Assembly: GCF_024166365.1 (NCBI RefSeq)
Contig: NC_064838.1
Coordinates: forward strand, 76,938,331 to 77,002,330
DNA from: Elephas maximus indicus
Lineage: Eukaryota > Chordata > Mammalia > Proboscidea > Elephantidae
Direction: 5' to 3'
DNA: 64,000 bases
This document shows, one piece after another, positions 37,181 to 48,427 of this stretch. Both the position numbers and the translations under genes were made by a program. Each line of letters starts with the position of its first letter. Position 1 is the stretch's first letter. The notes under the pieces are model-generated. The model had not been told where the DNA came from. It did not search any database and saw nothing but the letters and a program-made list of their open reading frames with translations.

Positions 37181-37752
37181 TGACACCTTTGTTCCTTGGG
37201 TTCTGTGAATTCTATGAATGAGAAGCCTTGCAATTGAAACAATCAGATCATGTTGAAAAGGAGAGGTGAAAAGAATCATATCATTGCATAGATGATGACA
37301 CAGAGGCCCAAGGAATTCCTGATTTACAGAAATTTCACATAATCAGAAATGACTCGTTTAGGACAGAAACTTAGCTCTTTTGACTCTAATTCTACTGTAC
37401 TTTAGCCCTATTATCTCTGAGGCTGTCTGTCTGAGAGGTCATGAATATTAAATTGCCTTTCAGAAAGGGAAATCTCTGAGGCCATTTCAATATTCCTAGA
37501 TTACACTTAAATATTACTTACTCAAAAGTATAATTACTGGTAGTATCAGGTCTGGAAATATTTTTAAGATTTGCTCTGTTTAGTTCACATTTATTAGGAC
37601 CAGGATGAGTGTAATACAAAATTCATCTGGGATTCTCAAGGAGTCATACTATAATACTTCTGCTTTAATGTTCATACAAAATGAATAAACAATCACAGAT
37701 ATTCAGGAAAAAAAAGACCAAAAAAATCAAATTAGAATAGGTGGCTAATCCT

Positions 37753-38545
37753 GTTGATGTTATTGGATGCTATAGAGTCAGTTGCCACTCACAGCGACAC
37801 TATGCATAACAGAATGAAACACTGCTCAGACCTGTGCCATCCTCACAATTGTTGCTATGCTTGAGCCCATTGTCGCAGCCACTGTGTCAATCCATCTCCT
37901 TGAGGGTCTTCCTTTTTTTCACTGACCCTGTACTTTTACCAAGCATGATGTCCTTCTCCAGGGACTGATCCCTTCTGATAATATGTCCAAAGTATGTGAG
38001 ACGTAATCTCACCATCTTTGCTTCTAAGGAGCATTCTGGTTGCACTTCTTCCAAGACAGATTTTTTCCTTCTTTTGGCAGCCCATGGTATATTCAATTTT
38101 CTTTGCCAACACCACAATTCAAAAGTATCAATTCTTCTTTTGTCTTCCTTATTCATTGTTCAGCTTTCACATGCATATTGAGGCGATTGAAAACACCATG
38201 GCTTGGGTCAGGCCACCTTAGTCTTCAAGTTGACATCTTTGCTTTTCAACACTTTAAAGAGGTCCTGTGCAGCAGATTCGTCCAATGCAATGTGTCTTTT
38301 GATTTCTTGACTGCTGCTTCCATGGGTGTTGATTGTGTATCCAAGTAAAATGAAATCCTTGACAACTCCAATCTTTTCTCTATTTATCATGCTGTTACTT
38401 ATTGGTCTATTTGTGAGGATTTTTTTCTTTATGTTGAGGTACAATCCATACTGAAGGCTGTGATCTTTGATCTTCATCAGTAAGTGCTTCAAGTCCTCTT
38501 CATTTTGAGCAAGCACAACAAACTGACAGATGTATGGGGTAAACA
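37753..38545 (-). mobile_element. RTE 3' fragment, minus strand, 793 bp
   Basis: Flanked by the 10-bp target duplication GGCTAATCCT (37743-37752 and 38546-38555). The minus strand encodes the RTE C-terminus (RLTYFGHIIRRDQSLEKDIM, then LLGYTINTHGSSSQEIKRH). It is 5' truncated just downstream of the YADD region. Unit B has the empty site near 16517. Confidence 0.92.
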
Positions 38546-38589
38546 GGCTAATCCTACATAGTTTAAAATAAATTTTAAAATGTCTTTAG

Positions 38590-38640
38590 AGTCACTGTGA
38601 ATCAGAATTGACTCAACAACAATGGGTTTGTATTTCTTTG
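38590..38640 (+). mobile_element. AfroSINE 3' tail fragment
   Basis: GAATCAGAATTGACTCAACA followed by ATGGGTTTGTATTTCTTTGG is the SINE tail. It is absent from unit B near 16550. Confidence 0.75.
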
Positions 38641-40463
38641 GTTTTATTATTAAGATCGTGTATTATTGGGACACACGGATGTTAAAAGCCAAATGGGCAT
38701 CTTTCCTTAGCCATATGAGTAAGAGTTAACATTGGATCTCTTTCTTGCCCCACACATCAAAACAGATTCTGAAAACAAAGTTGTTTATTTTTTTAATTTA
38801 AATTACATAAATATAAAAAACTTCACAGCAAAAACAAAAGAACATAACTTAAAATGACAAATAAACTGAGTAAAAAAATTACCACTTATATCACATAGAA
38901 TGGAGGAGAAACAACAATTAGTCCTGTAGAAAAATGGACATAAGTTATGGTTAAAAAGTTCTCATTAAATGAATATAAACATCTCTAAAAGGTATGAAGA
39001 GTTGTTCAATCAGACTTGTAATAATAGAAACACAAATGAAAACTACCATGAGATGTCATATCTCACCTATCAGAATGGCACATAGTAATAAGTCAATTAA
39101 TATTTGATAATTGTGTCTCCAATAGATACATATTCTTGATAAATATGGGAAAGTATTGGAGTGTTCAGGAGACTGGGGAAGATGACTTTAAAATATAAAT
39201 TGTTTCATATAAAATGTTCCTAATGATACTATAATTTTTCTCTAGATTTTCTAGTACAGCTGGAACAGGTAGTTAATTTTAATTGTTTGACTTTCGTCCT
39301 TTAGAGAACGGGGCAACAGAGAGTCTCTAGGGTTCATGTCCCAAGGTTGTGACTACAAATATAAGGTACATATACTTGATTCCCAACCAAGTTTTCCAGA
39401 GGCAGGAGAGGGCTTCTCTTTGCCATTAGCAGGTTTGTTTTCAAGATTTTAAAGACAAAGGCTTTAACGTCAATGTAGGGTACCTAGAAAAAAAAAAAAA
39501 AAATTTTTTTTAAAGCAACCTGAAAATGGGAAAATTTAATCTTTAGATGTTCTTGAGGACCAATGAGCCATTGCAAAAGGTACTATTTTGTGAAAGGTAC
39601 ATATCTGAAAATGCAAAGAACAGGATGTACACCCTTTATGCCCAGCTTTGCATAGAGGATCTGGTTCATCAGAGCTCCTTAATTATAGTGACCTGGATGA
39701 CAGGTACCTGAAGTGGGGGAATAGGAGAGCCTTGAGTTTCGGAATGTGTATTTTCTCACTTTTGTAAATTTTCGGTGCAGATGTGAAGGTAGAATAGACA
39801 AGTATTTATGCAGAGTGGAATAATCAAAGATTGCATAGAATCTTTAGTAAGAAAAATCTATCTCTATATTAATCTATCTACCAGTCTTTAGCTTTAATTA
39901 AGGTTACAAAACAAAAAGCAGGGAATACATGAGCCCCTAGAGATTAAAAGAACAATAAAAAAGGAGGAAATTATAGGGAAGAAGATTATAGCTATCGCAT
40001 TTCTTGGACTAAATGAGAGAATAAATTTATCATCAATTTAATATCAACATTTGGGACAAAGAAGAGCCATTACATTAAACACATACTTGATTAAAGTCAA
40101 TTTTTAAATGCCTTAGATATGTGAAACATGGTGTTAAAAAAAACTGTGATAATTAAAATGACTATTTGTGCTATAGGTTGCCTTTTGAGGTTGTCTTCAG
40201 CACTCAGATTTATACAGGAACAGGGTAGGACCATTGATGATCTCAGTCTAGCACATGACCTGACATCTTTATTTCTGGGTCATATGAAAATGATTTGCTG
40301 GGTATCAGAATCAAAAATAAAGTTACCAGAAATCACAGACAGAGAAAGAGTTTCCCAGTACATTGGGTTCTGAGAGGTACTGGGCACCTATTCTAGAAAT
40401 ACAATCATTCTTTTGAGTTAATGTTTCCTCATGAAATGACTTAATTGTGCACTACTACTCCAT

Positions 40464-40627
40464 GAAGCTCTGGTGGTGCAGTGATTAAGAGCTCAACTGC
40501 TAACTGAAATGTTGGCAGATCAAGTCCACCAACTCCTCTTTGGAAACCCTATGGGGAAGTTTTACTCTGTCCTATAGGGTCGGTGTGAGTCGGAATCGAA
40601 TCAGTAGCAACAGATTTTTTTTTTTAG
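40464..40627 (+). mobile_element. AfroSINE, full structure
   Basis: Head GGTGGTGCAGTGATTAAGAG, body CTTTGGAAACCCTATGGGGA, tail GGTCGGTGTGAGTCGGAATC, then a T run. Confidence 0.93.
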
Positions 40628-40771
40628 GCCATTTTTCAAATTCTTATACATGCATCATACATGGAGAGAATGAGTATCCTAGGCATGTTGAAAGAAGAGA
40701 AATGAGTAGGAAAGACATTGGAAAAGGGAATTTCTAAGTCAAAGAGTCTTTAGTTATTCCTGGTGTATAAC

Positions 40772-40913
40772 TTGTTGCCTTCGAGTTGATTCCAACTCAT
40801 ATAGGTCAGAGTAGAACTGCCCCATAGTGTTTCCAAGGAGCCCCTGGTGGATTCGATCTGCTGACCTTTTGATTAGCAGCCAAGTTGTTAATCACTGAAC
40901 CACCAGAGCCCCT
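40772..40913 (-). mobile_element. AfroSINE, minus strand, with 13-bp target duplication
   Basis: Target duplication CCTGGTGTATAAC (40759-40771) and CCTGGTGTGTAAC (40914-40926). It lies about 145 bases downstream of the + strand copy at 40464. Unit B lacks it. Confidence 0.94.
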
Positions 40914-41339
40914 CCTGGTGTGTAACATCTCTAAGTCCCATTCTTCTGTTTCATCTGGATGCTGCCCTCAAGTATATCTCTGTGGCACATAACAGTGCCT
41001 TTGGAATATTTTCCATAGTTTCACAGTCTCTAGTTTGCTCTAAGTTAAAGGGGGTGAGCATTAACAAAGGAAATGTATTAGTAGATAGATATATAAGATG
41101 GACCAGTGTCTAGGGTAGAGAAATAGATACATAGCTGGGGATCATAGACTGGTCTTTATCTGCATGTCACTGTGAAAGCCAAGGCTTCTTTTGGCTTCTG
41201 TTATGTTGCCTCTAGAATAAGAATGTAGACTAGATAATCTTTATCATCTGTTCTAATTTTTTTTTAATTTATTTATTCCTCAAGAAATGAGGAAGAATTG
41301 AATACTAGGACTCCTTTGATTTGGAGAACATTTAAAAAA

Positions 41340-41550
41340 AAAAAAATTTCAACAGGTCAACTTGGAATCATGGTGACCCCTTGTGTAAGAGTAGAGGTGT
41401 GCTCCAAAAAGTTTTCAATGGCTGATTTTTCAAAAGTAGATCACCAGTTGTTTTCTCAGTGGTTCCTCTAGGTGGACTAGAACCTCCAAACTTTTGGTTT
41501 CCTGCTGTATGCATTAACCATTGGCACCACACAGGCTATTAAAAAATAAT
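41340..41550 (-). mobile_element. Old diverged tRNA-SINE of AfroSINE type, unit C copy
   Basis: Paralogous to 19385-19600, including GTCAACTTGGAATCATGGTG and CATTGGCACCACACAGGC. Confidence 0.7.
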
Positions 41551-41998
41551 CAAGATTTATTTCAATATCAGATTTACTGTGTCAGAACAAAAAGCAAAGT
41601 TTAGAGTACTATACAAAATTAACAATAAAAACACAAATGGGAAGTGTTAAGGCTGTATATTGTTAAGCATGGTGTATAAATGTGAAATAAAGAATAAAAT
41701 AATTTAGACTTTCTTATTTTTTATTGACTGTAGAGCTGACATAACCTGTCACTGCCTCAGGCTAAGCTTGTCTTTTATGAACTTAAAGCATTGAAGGAAG
41801 ACTGGAAGTGTTATGTGAAAATTTTATTTAAAATTATCATATAATCTTTAAATCTCATTTTTATATATTTGTAAGTACTAAAAATTAAAGTTGAGAACTT
41901 AAGCAAAATTCAGTTTAATGGTTTTCTTTTTCTCAAGAAAATTAAAAAAAAAAAGAATGGTTATCATGTTTTAAAATTTTAGAAGTTTATCAAACTTT

Positions 41999-42127
41999 AG
42001 AGCCCTGTTGGTGCAGTGGTTAAGAGCTACAGCATGCTACGGCTGGTAACCAGAAAAGTCAGCAGTTCCAATCCATCATCCACTCCTTGAAAACAATATG
42101 GGACAAAAAAAAAAAAAAAAAAAAAAA
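41999..42127 (+). mobile_element. AfroSINE 5' part with A-rich end (left arm of an inverted pair)
   Basis: Head GAGCCCTGTTGGTGCAGTGG and body to AACAATATGGGAC, then 20 or more A. Abuts the minus-strand SINE at 42128. Confidence 0.88.
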
Positions 42128-42275
42128 GCCCATTGCTGTCTAGTCCATTCTGACCCAGAGTGGCCCTATAGGATAGAGTAGAACTGTCCCGGTAGATCTC
42201 CACTGCGCAGATGGTGGATTTGAACTGCCAATCTTTTGGTTAGCCCTCAAAAGCTTAACCACTGGCATACCTTGG
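42128..42275 (-). mobile_element. AfroSINE, minus strand (right arm of an inverted pair)
   Basis: Reads in reverse from GCCCATTGCTGTCTAGTCCA through GGATAGAGTAGAACTGTCCC to the head AGCTTAACCACTGGCATACC. It ends about 120 bases before the predicted acceptor of OR copy C. Confidence 0.9.
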
Positions 42276-42370
42276 TTAATAAACAAATACAGAGATTCTG
42301 AAAAAGATATCTTTTCCAGTTTTGGCAAGGGATAGTTGACTAAGCTTCCTATATCCTTACTCTCTTTAAT

Positions 42371-42394
42371 ATATATGTATATTTTCAATTCCAG
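42371..42394 (+). promoter_or_regulatory. Predicted 3' splice acceptor upstream of OR copy C
   Basis: A TTTTCAATTCCAG tract with AG at 42393-42394 is followed by 32 bases of conserved leader and the ATG at 42427. It matches the acceptor at 20060-20083 in position and context. Confidence 0.65.
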
Positions 42395-42426
42395 GACTGA
42401 CTTTCAGATTTTGACAAACAGAAGCC

Positions 42427-43380
42427 ATGTTATTGTCGGAGAGAAATAAAAGTGGGGCCACTTTCACCCTTTTAGGTTTCTCAGATTACCCAGAACTGCA
42501 GGTTTCTCTTTTCTTGGTATTTCTGGCCATCTACAGTGTCACTGTTGTAGGGAATCTTGGAATGATTATAATCATTAAAATTAATCCCATACTGCATACC
42601 CCCATGTACTTTTTCCTCAGCCACCTCTCATTCATGGATTTCTGCTATTCTTCCATCGTTGCTCCCAAAATGCTGGTGAACCTAGTTGTAGAAGACAGAA
42701 CCATTTCATTTCTAGGATGTGTAGTTCAATTCTTTTTCTTTTGTACCTTTGTGGTGACTGAAATCTTTTCATTAGCTGTAATGGCCTATGACTGCTTTGT
42801 GGCCATTTGCAACCCTCTGCTCTACACAGTTGCCATGTCCCAGGGACTCTGTGCTATGCTGGCGGTGGGATCATATGCATGGGGAGTAGGGTGTTCCTTG
42901 ATACCCACATGCTCTGCTTTGAAATTATCTTTTTGTGGTCCCAACAAAATCAATCACTTCTTCTGTGAGTTCTCCTCACTTCTGTCTCTTTCTTGCTCTG
43001 ATACTTCTCTAAGCCAGTTGCTGCTTTTCATCGTTGTTACTTTTAATGAGGTGAGTACATTACTCATCATCTTCAGTTCTTATGTGTTTATCGTTGTCAC
43101 CATCTTAAAAATGCATTCAGTCAGTGGTCATCATAAGGCGTTCTCTACCTGTGCCTCTCATCTGTCTGCTATCACAATCCTCCATGGCACCATCCTGTTC
43201 CTCTATTGTGTGCCCAACTCCAAAAACTCCAGGCACACCGTCAAAGTAGCCTCTGTGTTTTACACAGTGGTGATCCCCATGTTGAATCCGTTGATCTACA
43301 GCCTGAGGAATAAGGATGTCAAGAATACAGTCAGCAAGATAATGGACACTAAAATCTTTTCTCATTGCATGTTATTTTAG
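42427..43380 (+). CDS. OR5D18-like olfactory receptor, intact 317-aa frame (copy C)
   Basis: A seven-helix odorant receptor, expected to couple to Golf in olfactory cilia; ligand unknown. The start is the first ATG after the predicted acceptor. Features: N7-K-S glycosylation site, N43 in TM1, [18 protein letters not shown] (TM2, D71), C98 in LGCVVQ pairing with C180 in HFFCEF, further loop cysteines C162 and C190, [12 protein letters not shown] after TM3, [14 protein letters not shown] (TM6), NPLIY at 287-291 and SLRNKDVKN (helix 8). Two oddities: position 123, normally the DRY arginine, is Cys (TGC at 42793-42795), and a small deletion after the usual Ser-His end removes the stop and adds Cys-Met-Leu-Phe. 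The wording is closest to OR5D18 as I remember the human family. This is the best candidate for a working receptor here, with the missing arginine as a real doubt. Confidence 0.92.
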   Translation: MLLSERNKSGATFTLLGFSDYPELQVSLFLVFLAIYSVTVVGNLGMIIIIKINPILHTPMYFFLSHLSFMDFCYSSIVAPKMLVNLVVEDRTISFLGCVVQFFFFCTFVVTEIFSLAVMAYDCFVAICNPLLYTVAMSQGLCAMLAVGSYAWGVGCSLIPTCSALKLSFCGPNKINHFFCEFSSLLSLSCSDTSLSQLLLFIVVTFNEVSTLLIIFSSYVFIVVTILKMHSVSGHHKAFSTCASHLSAITILHGTILFLYCVPNSKNSRHTVKVASVFYTVVIPMLNPLIYSLRNKDVKNTVSKIMDTKIFSHCMLF

Positions 43381-44856
43381 TAGGATATTTCCTTAACTTG
43401 TAAGTAAGGGGTGTCCATAAAGATGGTTTTTAAAGATATCAATAAAATTAATAGTTAATATTGTACAGTGGTGAGGAAGTGAATTTTTGGTTTAAAGATG
43501 TTAAACTTGGTTTTGTCTCTTAAGGACAAAGGCCAGCAATCTATCTCATCTTTAGTTTTAAATCTATGAAATTGTGATAACATGAGGTAACTCATAATCT
43601 GATAGTGAAGGCCAAAAGGTAATATAGATATCATCTGTGACACTTTGTTTAATTGAATAAACATTAACTCCACCCTTCTTTCTTATAGGATACCTGGAGT
43701 ATAGTAGTTTCTCAATAAACACATTTTGTTGTTGTTATTTATTTTTTTCTTGGAAGTCTACAAATTATAGTAAAGATAAGACCTAGGCCTTGCCCTCATA
43801 GAATACATAATCTCACGGTGATGATGGGCAATAAAGAAATTGCCTATGGCAGACTATGGTAAGAATCATGGAAGGTTTGGGGCAAGGAATAGTTTGAATC
43901 CATTTGAGGACATTAGAAATACCTCTTCATTAAAGAGGTATTATTTGAAGTTGGCCTGGAAAACAGGCAGGATTTTAGAAGACATATTTCAGTGAAGAAT
44001 CAGTGAAGAAGGCATTTTATTCAGGAAAGACTAGAACAAACAAACTCAAGGAAATAAGAATGTAATATTAAGTCAATTATAAAGTGAATGCTGTATAATG
44101 TGTGTTTCTATCTGTGTGTGTGTGTATGTGATATGTTATGTACAGGTTACCTTGGCATGTATGCAAAGTTCAGTAAATATAATCTAAATCCTGAACTTGT
44201 TTTCAAAGGAGCTCCTGTGAGACAGAATAAGTGTGATAGTCTGCTCCGGAGGCATAGAAATGGATCTCAGAAAACCAGCATATGCAAAAGATAGGGACAA
44301 TGAATGCCTTCCCAATCTGTTTTTCATGCTATTATTTTGGCCACCCAGCCATCACAAATATTATATATACTTAATTTATTCATTTTTATATGTATTTTTG
44401 GATCACAGACCTAATTACTGAATACTTCTCAACAGAAATCTCACCCATCATTAAAAAAAAAAAAATCAAAAACAGTATTTGAAGTTGGAGAACATGTTTC
44501 ATAGTAATTGCCTACATAAACTTATTCAAAATAAAATGAAAGAGCAGCAGTCTTTTGCATCTAGACATACATAATTCAGCAAATTCAAATTATTAGGTAT
44601 ACCTTTTTTTAATAATTTTTCTTGGCTAACTTGCACATTCTTCTTTCTCTATTCAAGTCTAGATAAAATTCCAAATAAAACAGCAATATAGTGGGAGAAA
44701 CAGGTGTTTTAGTGAGGGAGAAAAAATTAATTTGTGGAATAATTTTATATGGCTCAAGAAATTGTTTGGAAGAGCCATATGATTTTGAACTTATGATCAT
44801 TATTTAAGTTTTTAATGTTTAGTTCTTATGCATTTTTTGTAAGAAATTCATTAATT
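43381..44856. other. AT-rich 3' flank of OR copy C, interrupted
   Basis: Collinear with 830-2330 and 21055-22570. Similarity then jumps to the equivalent of 23735 at about 45813, so roughly 1.2 kb of flank is missing here and an L1 fragment plus SINE sit in its place. Confidence 0.7.
43441..43446 (+). promoter_or_regulatory. Possible polyadenylation signal of OR copy C
   Basis: AATAAA lies 61 bases after the stop codon. The position is suitable, but the context is AT-rich. Confidence 0.3.
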
Positions 44857-45656
44857 GTTATTTTTTGTTTTCTTGATTAGCGCCAGTATTGTTCGGGTGA
44901 GATTTCATTGCAGTTTTGATTTGCATTTCTCCAATGGCTGATGATCTCGAGCATTTCCTCACTTGTCTGTTAGTCGCCTGAATGTCTTCTTTACTGAAGT
45001 GTCTGTTCATGTCCTTTGCCCATTTTTTAATTGGGTTATTCATCTTTTTGTTGTTGAGGTGTTAAAATATTGTATACATTTTAGAGATGAGACCCTTGTT
45101 GGATACGTCATAGCCAATTTTTTCTTTTCTCACAATCTGTAGATTCTCTTTTTAGTCTTTTGATGAGCCTGTTTAATTTTTAGGTGTTCCCAGTTGTCTA
45201 GTTTATCTTCTCGTGTTTTTGCATTGTTAATTATGATTTGTATAGTATATATGCCATGTAATAGGGCTCCTAGCATTGTCCCTGTTTTTTCTTCCACGAT
45301 ATTTATCATTTTATATATATATTTTTTAAATCCAGTTTGAATTAATTTTTGTGTACATGTAAGACATACCTTCTTTTTCTTTCTTTTTTTTACAAATAGA
45401 CATCCAGTTTTGTCAGTATCATTTGTTAAGAAGACTGTCTTTTCCCCATTTAATGGATTTCAGTCCTTTGTCAAAGATCAGCTGAAAATAGGTGGATGGA
45501 TTTATGTCTGGGTTTTCAATTCTGTTCCATTGTCAGTCACTGTGCCATTACTAACCAGGCTGTTCTGGACACTGTGCCTGTATAGTAGGATCTGAGATGC
45601 GGCAGTGTGAGACCTCCTACTTTATTCTTTTTCTTCAATAATGATTTGCTTATCTG
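44857..45656 (-). mobile_element. Internal L1 ORF2 fragment, minus strand
   Basis: Corresponds to about 51570-52370 of the long L1, in reverse. The minus strand encodes [20 protein letters not shown] and KVGGLTLPHLRSYY. Both the L1 3' UTR and 5' part are missing, so it is not a simple target-primed insertion. Confidence 0.85.
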
Positions 45657-45812
45657 GAGCCTCTTAAAATAAACTAAACAGGGTTTCCAAGTCTGTAAAT
45701 CTTTATGAAAGGAAACTGCCACATCTTTCTCCCATGAAGCACCAGATGGATTTGAACTGCTGACATTTTGGTTAGGAGCCAAGCCTTTAATCACTTCTGT
45801 ACCAGGGCTTCT
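45657..45812 (-). mobile_element. Long-body AfroSINE, minus strand
   Basis: In reverse it reads GAAGCCCTGGTACAGAAGTG (tRNA head), CAGCAGTTCAAATCCATCTG, then an extra body segment AGAAAGATGTGGCAGTTTCC not found in the short SINE copies. This segment resembles the RTE leader at 27603-27660. Confidence 0.8.
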
Positions 45813-45870
45813 TTCTATTTCCTAATAGATGAAAAACTGAGATAAAGTGATCATATTAAAAGTAAATGGG

Positions 45871-47467
45871 GGAGGCGGGGCCAAGATGGCTGACTAGGTA
45901 GAAGCTATCACAGATTCCACTTGCAACAAAGACTAGGAAAAACAAGTGAATCGATCACATACATGACAATCTGCGAACCCTGACCATCAAACACAGATCT
46001 AAAGAGTTGACCTGAGTGACAGAGACTGAGAATGAACAACCATGGGGAAGCCTGGAGCCAGCGTCCCAGTCAGGAAACCTTGGTGCCGGGCTTTGGACTG
46101 GGTGCAAGGGAGCTGAGCACAGCATCATGAGACGGCGCAAACATGGGATGCAGCCCTAGCCCCCAGAAGTGACCTCGGGGAAAGCCCAGCCAGTGCACGC
46201 AGGCAGCACAGCGATGGGGCTGACAGGAGGAGCAGTCACCGGGAGGCAGCGACTGGTTTTGGAGCCTGCAGTGCAGCGTCTCAGCCTGGGAACCTTGGCG
46301 CTCGGCTTTGGACTGGGAGTGAAGGAACTGACCATGGCTTCTGAGACAACACAAGCACAGCACAAGGGCCTGACCCTTAGGGGCAATCTCTACCCAGCCA
46401 GCGCACACAGTCAACACGCCCCTTGTCCCTCGGGAATCTCAGACAAAAGAGTCATCCCAAGGAAGATAAGCAACTTTGTCTATATTCCGGGGTCCTACTC
46501 TCTCCTATTTATCTGGACCCTCCCCTCCCCTTCCCAGGCGGCTTCATTAACATTGGAATTTCCTGAGCTAGAGAGTGAAGTGGGCTGCAGATTTTTTTTT
46601 TTTTTTTTGGTCTTTTCCTATCCCATTCTCCTGGCCTGAGAGAAGCAGCTACAGAAAATGCAGGGACAAAAAACCTTCCCCAATTGGACTGAAAACACAG
46701 AACCAGCTCCAGCCAAACATATATGATCCACAGTCTTGGAATTTCATCCCTACAGGGAACAAGGTGGCTACTATAATGCATAGGCATTTCTGATAGGGAT
46801 CTGAATGTAACTGCTTTAGCTGATTACTGGAAAGACAAGTTTTCCAGGTCTGATATCTCTGTGTATTCACCAGAGCCCTCACTGACCCACAACAGGGAAC
46901 TGAGGGCTGAAGCTCCCCCCAGACCAACTAGCCTCCTGCCTTAGGGGTCTAAGAGGGTGACATCTACCAATCTGTAGAGGTACTTGCATTGGGGGCCTAA
47001 GGTACAGCTGCAGAGCCCACCCACCAAAGTTCTTTAGGAATAGAGACACACCTACTGCACTGGCACTTGGGGGATGCCTGTCAGCATCCTGCCCCCTCCC
47101 CGGAGTGTGAAACTCTGCTGCTATGAGAATCTGGTGCACACAACTACCACCACTACTTCTCTAGAAGGATAGGTGACAGTCTGCACCACACACTTGATGA
47201 CCCAAAATCAGATTTGACTCAAGAATAGCGAATGGACTCTTAGGCTTATATATCTGGTAAAAGCTCAAACCAGCTGGTAATAGGACATAAGTGATTCAAG
47301 GGCTACAACAACAATCAAGACAGCACAATCTAGTAGCCCATCTACGTACATTAAACGAAAACAAAACAAGATAAGACTCAGTGAGCAAATATAGAATAAA
47401 TCATTACAATATCTTATAGATGTCTCAGAGGCAGCAGTTGATATTAAACCACATAAAGAAGCAGACC
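45871..47467 (+). promoter_or_regulatory. L1 5' UTR with YY1-type start motif
   Basis: The element opens with GGAGGCGGGGCCAAGATGGC. AAGATGG at 45883-45889 matches the YY1 site that sets the transcription start in L1 elements of other mammals. The region is much richer in GC than its surroundings, as expected for an internal L1 promoter. Frames on the opposite strand here show no protein similarity. Confidence 0.7.
46045..46412 (+). repeat. Two tandem units in the L1 5' UTR, period about 215 bp
   Basis: CAGCGTCCCAGTCAGGAAAC...CGGGCTTTGGACTGGG from 46059 is repeated as CAGCGTCTCAGCCTGGGAAC...CGGCTTTGGACTGGG from 46274, followed in both by a CCCAGCCAG...GCAC block. The arrangement resembles promoter monomers known from some rodent L1s, but with only two units. 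Confidence 0.7.
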
Positions 47468-48427
47468 ATGATTGCTTCTACAACTCCCCAAACGAAACAA
47501 TCAAAATCTTTCCCAAATGAAGATACAATCCTGGAATTTAATTTACAGAATGCTTCAAGACATCAGGGATGACCTCAAAAATGAAATAAGGCAATCTTCA
47601 GAAAAAGCCAAGGAACGACCTGATAAAGCAGTTGAAGAACTCAAAAAGACTATTCAAGAATATAGTGGAAAAATTAATAAGCTGCAAGAATCCATAGAGA
47701 GACAGCATTCAGAAATCCAAGAGATTAACAGTAAAATTACAGAATTACACAGCTCAACAGGCATTCAGAGGAGTATAATCGAGGAATTGGAATGCAGAGT
47801 GAGGGAGGTGGAGGATAAAGCAATTGACACCAATACAGTTGAAGAAAAATCAGATAAAAGAATTAAAAAAAAATGAAGAAACCCTAAGAATCCTGTGGGA
47901 CTCTATCAAGAAGGATAACTTGCGTGTGATTGGAGTCCCAGAACAGGGAGGGATAACAGAAAACACAGAGAGAATAGTTGAAGATCTGTTGGCAGAAAAC
48001 TTGCCTGACTTCATGAAAGACGAAAGGATATCTATCCAAGATGCTCATCGAATCTCATTTAAGACTGATCCAAAAAGAAAATCACCAAGACATATTATCA
48101 TCAAACTTGCCAAAACGAAAGATAAAGAGAAAATTTAAAAAGCAGCCAGGGATAAAAAAAAAGGTCTCCTACAAGGGAGAATCAATAAGAATAAGTTCAG
48201 ACTACTCAGCAGAAACCATGTAGTCAAGAAGGCAATGGGATGACATATATAGAGCACTGAAGGAGAAAAACTGCCAGCCAAGGATCATATATCCAGCAAA
48301 ACTCCCTCTCAAATATGAACGTGAAATTAAAACATTTACAGATAAACACAAGCTTAGAGAATTTACAAAAACCAAACCAAAGCTACAAGAAATACTAAAG
48401 GAAATTGTTTGGTCAGAAAACCAATAA
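47468..48427 (+). pseudogene. L1 ORF1 (RNA-binding chaperone protein), disrupted
   Basis: ORF1p coats L1 RNA as a trimer. The ATG at 47468 starts MIASTTPQTKQSKSFPNE, then the frame shifts. A long coiled-coil-like stretch follows (EELKKTIQEYSGKINKLQES, 47630-47690). A second shift lies at an A9 run near 47865. The RRM-like domain is then visible as LRVIGVPEQGG and RISIQDAHR, with a stop inside KEKI-stop-KAARDKK at 48136. The C-terminal domain (PRIIYPAKLPLKYEREIKTF) ends at TAA 48425-48427. Total about 320 codons, near the usual size. Confidence 0.9.

Larger units (their letters stand above)
37181..42394. other. Upstream flank of OR copy C, no coding gene recognised
   Basis: Paralogous to 15934-20083, with its own insertions: an RTE fragment, a SINE tail, and four AfroSINEs on either strand. 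No conserved reading frame. Confidence 0.7.

Noticed and set aside
38040-38348. 102-codon + strand frame at 38040
   Set aside because: It is the antisense of the RTE C-terminal region at 37753-38545.
40464-40627. tRNA-like sequences in the SINE heads
   Set aside because: They are tRNA-derived SINE promoters (A and B box region) with no intact cloverleaf or anticodon stem, so no tRNA gene is called.
46070-46417. Several frames on the minus strand of the GC-rich block at 45955-47139
   Set aside because: The block is an L1 5' UTR. High GC lowers stop frequency, and no protein motif is seen.
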